Source: Pholiota molesta (Eukaryota > Basidiomycota > Agaricomycetes > Agaricales > Strophariaceae). From it: a stretch of 10,903 bases of DNA. The notes beneath the pieces are model-generated. The model searched no databases and was not told the origin of the DNA. It saw only the letters and a program-made list of their open reading frames with translations. Below, one piece after another: positions 1 through 6,459 of this stretch. How positions within the stretch are numbered: the first letter of the stretch is position 1; every line of letters begins with the position of its first letter. Location of the stretch: positions 1 to 10,903 of the forward strand of contig JACGCK010000618.1 of NCBI GenBank assembly GCA_014925825.1, written 5' to 3'. Both the position numbers and the translations under genes were made by a program.

Positions 1-664
1 AAATCTAGAAAAACATTTACACTTTTATTCGTTAAATGATGAAGAAGATACATACTTGGACAAGAGCAAGATTTAATTTGTTTACATATGTCTTTTCCTT
101 TCGGAAAGCAACCTCATCCGACGCCACCTTGACCGTTATTCCGACAATAAAATTCCGGATGCCTGTAAATAGATGTCGACCGTCAGCAGTGAACTCGGCA
201 AGTCATTGAAGTTCATCGAACCTTGTCGCTGGCCTTCCGGTAGCGTTTTCCATTTAGTGGTGATAAGCTTTTCAAGGATTTGAAGGCCGATGTACTGATG
301 GCAAGTCTATGGTCAAACTGGAGCTTTCTCGTCAGCAAGTCGCCACGTACCTTCGCCTGAGGAAAAGATGATTTCTCCAAGATATCTGGTACTCTTGTCC
401 ATGAATCAGGATGGTCTTGAAATTGGGTGAGAACTTGTTGGGCCATTTGTTGCTAAGAACCGAGACGAGATCAGGCCTCGAGCAGGCAATCGCGTCCGAA
501 ATAAAGAGAAAACGTACTTCAGTACCAACTCCCGTGTAGAATGCCATAACGACTTTGTCCATGAGCCCGACATCGAATTCTCTTGAGAAATCTAGTAGAA
601 CCTACTCATCGAAGCCAAGATTAATCAGCTATGATAGGGCGCAGGGGAAAGAACATACCTCCAT
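1..664 (-). CDS. XPO1: Exportin-1 (CRM1), N-terminal part, 5' exons only
   Basis: Nuclear export receptor that binds leucine-rich export signals together with RanGTP and carries cargo through nuclear pores. On the minus strand the exons are 664-659, 601-518, 452-351, 294-222, 162-56 and 4-1, and the gene runs off the left edge. Together they give about 125 residues with the fungal CRM1 N-terminus: MEVLLDFSREFDVG, then DKVVMAFYTGVGTE, AQQVLTQFQDHPDSWTRV, KYIGLQILEKLITTKW, GIRNFIVGITVKVASDE and KTYVNKLNLALVQ. This is the start of the importin-beta N-terminal HEAT region. Introns are 50-65 nt with GT...AG ends; the fourth (221-163) has a weak donor, GTTCGA. The start ATG at 664-662 is followed after only GAG by an intron, giving a first coding exon of six bases. 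I chose it because the family begins M-E-x-(I/L)-L-x-F-S and no other nearby Met supplies this. No frame break is seen. Function is from the family; the exon joins are my inference. Confidence 0.93.
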
Positions 665-1224
665 GATGGCGCTATTAGAGTATGCTGCGCTTAGTGGAGA
701 TGGATGGTGGATGAGAAAGGAGGATGCGATGCGTGGATCTCCACTAGAAACTGGGCAGAGGGCGATTCGGATCGTTCAACTTCAAGTTCTGGCGGCAATC
801 ATGTCACGGGATCACGACAATGGGTAAGCACGAGCGGAGTTTGAAACCTTTCCTATTGCGCACAGCTTCTTGCGTCATGGACTTATCATCAGCAATGACT
901 ATAAGTAATTATCCTACTTGTATGCCAATTGTATGCAGAGCTTGCAATAGATTGGCAACAGAGCTGCGAGACACCGTATGAACAGTAAGGCGCAGGAGCA
1001 TTGGACACTGTTTTACCCCCAATAAATGGAAATAAATTGCTTGTAGCCCTGATGGCAGTGATGCTTAGCGATATACCGTCCAAATACTTACCGTCATAGG
1101 AAGAAATCGATATCGAAAAACAGGGTCAACTAGTACGAGTTTTACTGCAGATACATCTATCCACAGAAATGAAGGGGAAGAGGGGATACTGAATAATTGC
1201 GTGAGCATTGTTAATTTGTTAACT
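665..1224. other. Intergenic region upstream of exportin-1; no gene recognised
   Basis: This holds the 5' leader and promoter of the minus-strand exportin gene and then runs into the dehydrogenase relic. Short open frames occur on both strands but none matches a family I know, and none can be joined into a longer product through splice sites. A minus-strand GTAAGT donor-like site near 1092-1097 could belong to a noncoding 5' exon, but nothing else supports that. No TATA box, RNA gene or mobile element stands out. Confidence 0.4.
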
Positions 1225-1454
1225 CTCAACCAATGCCAGATTTTGTTGGGAATCCTGGCCAATGGTTCGTTCTTTGCTGTTTTCTTAGGACCATATGTTT
1301 ACAATGAAATCTTCCCCAAATAGGATCTCTACAACCTATTGTCGATTCTGTGTTTGGGTTTGAGACTCGGAATGTCCTTGCATCATATGACTGCCTCATG
1401 ACGTCCAGAGCGGTGGGGAAGGTGGTAGTCAAAGTTCATCCAGAAGTTCAGTGA
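1225..1454 (+). pseudogene. 3' relic of a zinc-type alcohol dehydrogenase-like gene (MDR superfamily)
   Basis: The last exon (1324-1454) encodes 42 residues up to a TGA stop, beginning SLQPIVDSVFGFE and ending GKVVVKVHPEVQ. It aligns over its full length with the end of the intact neighbour at 1830-3194 (SLQPIVDSIYDFK ... GKVVVRVDPDAQ), with two extra codons in the middle. It is preceded by an intron (1265-1323) in the same position and phase as in the neighbour, splitting a Gly codon after LAN. Before that, an exon remnant (about 1225-1264) reads GILANG against GLLANG, but it appears to have lost bases and cannot be read cleanly. The roughly 900 coding bases that should lie upstream are absent, since the exportin gene starts at 664. 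The final exon has no stop or frame break, so loss of the 5' part may be recent compared with the duplication. The parts I see are clear; the history is inference. Confidence 0.82.
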
Positions 1455-1829
1455 TGAAGTAAACGACTGGTAAAAGAGATGGGCCTGGGTGTCGTACTTG
1501 TACATAGTACATGTATGCGCACAGTTACAATCTCACCATTCTGAACATTGACTATTATGATTCTAACAGACAGCTATTTTTAGCCCAAGTACTTGTTTAT
1601 TCAAGCTCAAATCGCGCTTGGCTTGTGATTCTGATTGAAATTATTATTTTTCGATGATCATCCGTCTACGCGTCAGTACGCGTCAGTACTTCAGTCAGGC
1701 CTGATCTGGTCCAAGCCTGCTCAAGCGCGACATCCTCTTAAACCCTCCCTGACTTCCCCGAAGACGAGTAACATATTAAAAGCCTTTTTTTTGACACCGG
1801 GGTCCTCCTATAACATCCGCAAGCTAGCT
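1455..1829 (+). promoter_or_regulatory. Probable promoter and leader of the dehydrogenase gene
   Basis: This 375-bp gap separates the relic from the ATG of the intact dehydrogenase. An AT-rich TATTAAAAG stretch at 1774-1782 lies about 50 bases before the ATG and could be a TATA element or lie within the leader. A small tandem repeat sits at 1667-1689. A frame open from 1635 runs into the gene, but the residues before the Met at 1830 do not look like the family, so I treat them as noncoding. Confidence 0.35.
1667..1689. repeat. Tandem repeat, 10-bp unit TACGCGTCAG, 2.3 copies
   Basis: Two exact copies (1667-1676 and 1677-1686) are followed by a partial third copy, TAC. It lies about 140 bases before the dehydrogenase start. 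The unit contains the palindrome ACGCGT, the core of the MluI cell-cycle box recognised by MBF in yeasts. That a fungal MBF acts here is speculation; a chance duplication is equally possible. Confidence 0.6.
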
Positions 1830-3194
1830 ATGACCACAATTCCTGATGTCCAACGCGCATGGATCGCTGTTCGACGAGGGAAACCCGCAGACGCAATCGT
1901 TCTCAAGGAAGACTGGCCAGTTCCAAAGCAATTAGAGGAAGGCGAAGTTCTTGTCCAAGTGCAAGCAGGGGCCTTTAATCCTATGTCAGTGATATCTCCT
2001 ATCAGTATTGACAACCTAAAGAATATCAAACTAATCAATTCTCATTTCTAGAGGCTGGAAAGTAATGAAAACTCTGCCTAAGTTCTTGGGAAACAGACCT
2101 CATATTCTCGAGAATGACTTCAGCGGTGTTGTTGTCAATGCAAATGGCAGCAATTTCAACAAAGGGGACAATATCTTTGGGTGGATTACCGTCCGTGAGT
2201 TCATTGTTGACAAGGCTCACACAGTTGAGTCGATACTGACAGCACTCCCAGAGCAACAATTGGCAACCCATCAAGGAGCTTTAGCTCAGTACATTAAGAT
2301 CCCTGCCGATAACATTGCCATACGACCTCCAAATGTTACTCCGACCCAGGCAGCTGGTATCTGCTTAGCTGCTATGACTTCGTATCAAGCACTCTTCAAA
2401 GTTGCCAAGTTGGAAGCTGGGCAGACAATATTTATCAACGGTGGAAGCTCAGCTGTTGGTGCTTTTGCCATCCAGTTTGCGAAAATCAAAGGTGCCAAAG
2501 TTGTCGCCTCTGCCTCCGCGAAGAATGAAGAATTTATTCGTAAGATGGGGGCAGATGAGGTGTGTTACCAGTCTCTCAAGCTGAATAGCGACATTGATGA
2601 ATAATGTATGTTTAGTTTATTGATTACACCAAGGAACCAGGATTGGTCTCTCACCTAACACAAAACCCTCCATCGACGAAATTTCATGTCATCTATGATG
2701 CTGTAGGACTAGTCAATCCAGATCTCTTCACATGTAGTAAAAAACTACCTTGATCCAAATGGCGTGTTTGTTTCGTCCGGCCCTTTACCCCAAAATTTTG
2801 GATTTGATGCCATCTGGCAATGGGTGAGGACTTTGAGAGCTATCGTGCTCCCATCTTGGTTAGGCAATGTTCAGAGCCGATGGGCGTAAGTTAGACAATC
2901 TTTTTGTGCAATCCAACTTCGATGCTAAAGAACAGATGTATTTCAGCATGATTCATTCCGACAACAATGCCGAAGACCTCAAGGAAATACAAGGGCTCCT
3001 GGCAAATGGTCTGTTCTGTATTTTGTGTTATACAAGCATAAATTTATACTGGATACACCCACGAATCAGGATCTTTACAACCGATTGTCGATTCCATATA
3101 TGATTTCAAGGACGTCCTTCAAGCATACGACCGCGTCATGTCCTACAGATCAGTTGGAAAGGTGGTGGTTAGAGTTGATCCAGATGCTCAATAA
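1830..3194 (+). CDS. Zinc-type alcohol dehydrogenase-like / quinone oxidoreductase-like protein (MDR superfamily), with a frameshift
   Basis: Probable NAD(P)H-dependent oxidoreductase of the medium-chain dehydrogenase/reductase superfamily, close to fungal ToxD-like proteins; substrate unknown. Exons are 1830-1984, 2052-2194, 2243-2559, 2616-2885, 2947-3008 and 3070-3194. The protein begins MTTIPDVQRAWIAVRRGKP, typical of the family. It continues through a GroES-like fold (EGEVLVQVQAGAFNP, HILENDFSGVVV) and a Rossmann segment with the nucleotide-binding motif INGGSSAVGAFAIQFA near residues 164-179, then GADEFIDYTKEP across the third intron. The end is KVVVRVDPDAQ. No catalytic zinc Cys/His set is seen, as is usual for quinone oxidoreductase-like members. 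The A run at 2739-2744 has one base too many: as written the frame stops at TGA 2751-2753; with five A's it continues YLDPNGVFVSSGPLP and the gene gives 356 aa, the expected size. Intron 2 (2195-2242, 48 nt) lacks stops and could also be read through. This is either a sequence error or an early pseudogene. Confidence 0.85.
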
Positions 3195-3443
3195 CTTGTC
3201 GATGATGAGCGACTGAACGATTGACGAAACATAGTATGGGGTCCCAGCCGCGCGTGTAAGTAGTCTTAGTGTTTTATTGGTGTTTCATGGTCACCACTTA
3301 ATGGATTTTATACATACTCCATTCTATATGCTGATTGAGAGGTAGACGGGCGTAAAAACAATGGAAAGGAAGACGCAAGGAAGACTTTAGCCTTGAGGAG
3401 GATCCACTCAAAGCGCTCCAATTTAGCATATCTGCACGTCGTC

Positions 3444-3479
3444 ATCGATCATCGATCATCATTGATGCCACCAATGATG
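3444..3479. repeat. Direct repeat ATCGATC x2 joined to an 8-bp inverted repeat
   Basis: ATCGATC occurs twice in tandem (3444-3457). The last base of the second copy begins an inverted repeat, CATCATTG (3457-3464) and CAATGATG (3472-3479), separated by seven bases. In RNA this could form an 8-bp stem about 100 bases before the dioxygenase start. Its role is unknown; it could be a leader hairpin or a site for a dimeric DNA-binding protein. Confidence 0.5.
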
Positions 3480-3491
3480 GTATGCAAGTAA
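3474..3491 (+). promoter_or_regulatory. Possible upstream open reading frame (five codons)
   Basis: ATG ATG GTA TGC AAG followed by TAA lies 87 bases before the dioxygenase start, with its start codons in the 3' arm of the inverted repeat. If the transcript begins upstream of here, scanning ribosomes would meet it first. Transcription start is not known, so this is only a candidate. Confidence 0.25.
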
Positions 3492-3578
3492 CTCTTGGGA
3501 GCGCCTCCGATTTCCTGAGTTCCAACCCTCATCTCAAATCCGACTCATTCAGCTCTCTAACAGATTCCCATATTTCTG

Positions 3579-4594
3579 ATGGTTAAAAAGCTATCCCAGA
3601 AGAAGTCTGATTCAGTTCAACGCAGCGTCCCGACTCCTTCCTCGTCGCAGGTTGTTTTCCCGGAAGTCTCTCCCAAAACAGATCTCGAATGCACGATAAT
3701 CCTTGAGGATCAGATAATAATCATCGACGTATGCCATATACAGTTGAAAAAATATAATCCATAGTCATATATTGCTTGCTAATAGGACCTGTTTTCCCCC
3801 GCGGAATGCAAAGCGTTTGCGAAATTCATTGATAACCTTCCATTAGAACTCACACCACCGAAAAAGCGAGGGGAAGCTGAGCGCGTAAATCGTAAGTAGA
3901 TAGTTCTAATCCCAGATGGACAATGCCAAGATGAAAGAGCTGGATAGGCTCATTATAACCTTCCAGAAAGATTTTCAGTTGCCTCTCCGGATTTTGCAGA
4001 GACTTTACATGCTCTTTTGGCCCCACACCTCCCTTCATTTCCTTATCCATCATCCATGAGACGTCCTCCAGCTTTGACTCAACCACGAAAGCCTGATTCG
4101 TGTAACTCAAATATAAGAGTGTACAGATATGCACCCTCGCAATATTTTGGGTTTGTGTTTCTCTAAAAATATTTTATTGGTTAGGCACGTAGTACTGACT
4201 ACTCGAATCCAGGCCCCATTATGATGATTCGGTCCGCGACTCAGTGACTGGAATGAAGTCGGAATGGACGCTGCTAATATACCTGACAGGCGTCGAAGAT
4301 GGTGTAGAAGGTGGCGAAGTGAGTCTAAAAATTTCCTTTCGAACAAGTGATAAATCGAATCCATCCATATAGACTTTGTTCTACAATGAAGAGAAAGGAA
4401 AGCCTCGCGAAGTCATAACTCCTACCCTCAAGCGGGGAACGGCACTTCTTCACCGGTAAGAGGACATTAGCCCGACTTTTCGACGGCACTCAAGTGTTGA
4501 TAGACACGGACAAGAATGCATGCTGCATGAAGGATCCCCAGTCAGAAAAGGGACAAAATATGTGTTGCGCTCCGACCTGATGTTCAAATGGTGA
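3579..4594 (+). CDS. 2-oxoglutarate/Fe(II)-dependent dioxygenase, prolyl 4-hydroxylase-like
   Basis: Predicted oxygenase of the P4Hc (prolyl 4-hydroxylase alpha) type, which couples decarboxylation of 2-oxoglutarate to hydroxylation; the substrate is unknown. Exons are 3579-3728, 3786-3891, 3967-4150, 4213-4318, 4373-4455 and 4504-4594, giving 239 aa in one frame. After a short Ser/Thr-rich N-terminus comes DLFSPAECKAFAKFID (about 51-66), the usual entry to this fold, then NIRVYRYAPSQYFGPHYDDS. The iron ligands are His149 and Asp151 (H-x-D) and a distal His, most likely His218 in LHEGSPV, with Lys228 ten residues later well placed to bind 2-oxoglutarate. EWTLLIYLTG and EGGETLFY form the expected core strands. 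No signal peptide or membrane segment is seen, so a cytosolic or nuclear location is likely. All catalytic residues are present. Its stop lies 43 bp from the stop of convergent RRP3. The enzyme class is secure; whether the target is a protein or small molecule cannot be told. Confidence 0.88.
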
Positions 4595-4637
4595 AACCAA
4601 TGAGGTAGACTTGAATTTCCTCCAAATGTACAAGTAT
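4595..4637. terminator. Convergent 3' ends of the dioxygenase gene and RRP3
   Basis: The two stop codons are separated by 43 bases. The 3' UTRs of the two opposed genes must therefore overlap, or each must extend into the other's coding exon. I see no clear AATAAA signal in the gap on either strand. Polyadenylation sites are inferred, not seen. Confidence 0.45.
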
Positions 4638-6226
4638 TCACCGCCTTTGTTTGAATTTTTTCTTTATCCTCGGCATACCAGCCTCAACAACGTCATCGTC
4701 TCGATCTCTATCGTCCTTTCCTCCCACTTCGTCTCGTTGCCTTTTGTGGCCCCTCCCTTTGCCGTTCAGCTCTGCGTCTTTCAATTCCATCTTTGCAGCC
4801 CTTGAAGCTTCTCCGACTCGCTCCTTCAGAGCTGCAACGTCCTCTGCTTCGACTTCGTATGGTTCCATCTCCTTTCCGATCACCTTCTCGATGCGCTGTA
4901 TAAGTTCGACGTCATATTGCGATACGAGAGTGATAGATTTGCCAGATCGGCCGGCTCTTGCGGTTCGCCCGACTCTGTGGATGTAATCTTTCGAGTGTTG
5001 AGGAACGTCGTAGTTTATTACCACGTCCACGGAAGGAATGTCAAGACCACTAGTATTGATTTAAGAAGGGAAGAAGATGCAGAGAGAAATGGAACTCACC
5101 GACTGGCAATGTCCGTAGCCACGAGAATTTTCCGATTACCGCTCTTGAATTTTCCAAGAGCGCCCAGGCGTTGACTTTGGCTTAGGTCGCCATGGATCGG
5201 GACAGCTGCAAAGCCTAGTATTCGAAGTATGACTGAGAGCCTGTATTGTGGTTAATTTTCGGGCGGTCAAAAAATAGACAGAACCGAACTGACATTTGAG
5301 CTTCGGATTTTGTTCGGGTAAAAACAATGATGGAATTTCCAGCCAGAGAATGGACCAAGTAAATGAAATATGCCTGTTTGTCCGTGAAGGGCACCAAGAG
5401 AAAGTATTGTAATAGCGTGTCGACTGTTTGATATCTAGCAAAAAGGTTAGAGAGCACCAAGCGAAAAAGACCAGCACTTACTTAGATGCCACTTCTACCT
5501 TCACAGGATTCGTCAGACTAGCCCGTTGCAGTTTTGCGACTTTTGTTGTCATTGTAGCAGAGAAGAGATAGGTTGTGCGTTCTTTGGGTATCAATTTTAA
5601 GATTTTGTCGATGGCTTCGCTAAATTCAAGGTTGAGTAATCGATCTGCTTCGTCCATGACCTGTGGGTACGTTAGCAAAGCGATAAAAAAGCGTTCTAGG
5701 TTGATCATGATCGTACCAAGAATTTCAAGGTCCTCAGACTAAATCCTTTCGTAGTCTCCAAATGATCGAGTAAACGGCCAGGCGTCCCGATGATGATATG
5801 CGGACGTTTAGCCAGCATTATTTGTTGAGTGGGCATGTCCATTCCTCCTATCACTACAGCACAGCGCACTCCCATTGCAGAACCCAAGGCTTCGAACTGT
5901 TCCGATATTTGATACGCCAATTCACGGGTTGGGGCAAGTACGCACGCGAACAGTCCCTTGGGTTCTTCCCAGAGCTTCTGTAGAATTGGGAGTGCAAATG
6001 CTGCAGTTTTTCCTGAACCAGTTGAAGCAATGCCGATGATGTCTCGACCTTGTAGTGCGTGAGGGAGGGATTCAGCTTGGATATCTGTGGGCTGTTTATA
6101 TCCTACTTGATTGAGGGCTTCCAGGAGTGGATCTATAAGGCCCAACGACTTGAAGGTGACGGGTGGTGCTGGAGACGCCTCTTTCGAGACTTCCCGGGAG
6201 GAGCTGGCGTCTTCTGGCCCTGGCAT
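4638..6226 (-). CDS. RRP3: ATP-dependent RNA helicase Rrp3 (DEAD-box, DDX47 family)
   Basis: Nucleolar DEAD-box helicase needed for pre-rRNA cleavage and 18S rRNA maturation in the small-subunit processome. Minus-strand exons are 6226-5717, 5660-5482, 5434-5294, 5240-5100 and 5049-4638, giving 460 aa with no frame break. Motifs in order: Q motif TFKSLGL ... QPTDIQ (24-50), Walker A ASTGSGKT (67-74), PTRELA (99-104), TPGR (148-151), DEAD (173-176), SAT (204-206), then [15 protein letters not shown] and [11 protein letters not shown] (about 348-358) in the second RecA domain. The C-terminus is Lys/Arg/Asp-rich and ends [12 protein letters not shown], a probable nucleolar targeting tail. The N-terminus before the Q motif is short (about 23 residues), as in basidiomycete Rrp3. 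The residue where exons 3 and 4 join is Met277 (EAQ-M-LSVILR), where I recall Arg in relatives. It shares a 233-bp upstream region with TRS130. Confidence 0.95.
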
Positions 6227-6459
6227 TGTACGACGGCAATGGGTATCAAGTGATGAAAGCTGAGAATGCTGAGTCGAAAGTTTTGCAGCAATGTATCATA
6301 TTCCCACGGACATATTTAGCGCTGGAATGATTGAGTTGCGTATCGGCGTTAGATACTCCTGCTGTTCCACTTCACACTCCTGGACGGTGAGCTCGCTGAT
6401 ATTTGCCATTGGTGGTTTCCTCCGGTCTGGGACTCGGATTGGTATAGAGTATACCCCTA
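6227..6459. promoter_or_regulatory. Bidirectional promoter between RRP3 and TRS130
   Basis: Only 233 bases separate the start codons of the divergent RRP3 (ATG at 6226) and TRS130 (ATG at 6460), so both promoters and both leaders must fit here. A TATAGAGTATAC stretch at 6443-6454 is right against the TRS130 ATG, too close for a TATA box. ATTGG on the plus strand near 6409-6413 (CCAAT on the minus strand) could be a CCAAT box. A minus-strand open frame covers part of the region but does not join to RRP3 in frame. Confidence 0.6.

Larger units (their letters stand above)
3195..3578. other. Intergenic region with the 3' end of the dehydrogenase and the leader of the dioxygenase
   Basis: No gene is recognised in these 384 bases. 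It should hold the dehydrogenase 3' UTR and the promoter and leader of the dioxygenase gene. The only visible structure is the direct and inverted repeat cluster at 3444-3479, followed by a very short upstream open frame at 3474-3491. Confidence 0.4.

Noticed and set aside
555..827. Plus-strand open frame of 90 codons near the left end
   Set aside because: It lies opposite the exportin-1 first exons, first intron and leader, and its protein resembles nothing I know. It is a shadow frame.
889..1262. Minus-strand open frames with a GTAAGT donor-like site between them
   Set aside because: No family is recognisable and no matching acceptor gives a longer product. Not enough for a gene call.
1499..1511. 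Short palindrome TGTAC-ATA-GTACA in the dehydrogenase upstream region
   Set aside because: Arms of five bases are expected by chance in a window this size, and nothing around it supports a binding site.
1635..1829. In-frame N-terminal extension of the dehydrogenase from an ATG at 1635
   Set aside because: The added residues cover the promoter region and tandem repeat and do not resemble the family; the Met at 1830 starts the typical N-terminus.
2731..2757. Programmed ribosomal frameshifting at the A6 run of the dehydrogenase
   Set aside because: The reading must skip one base forward, whereas known A-rich slippery heptamers give backward shifts. No family precedent is known to me, and an indel explains it more simply.
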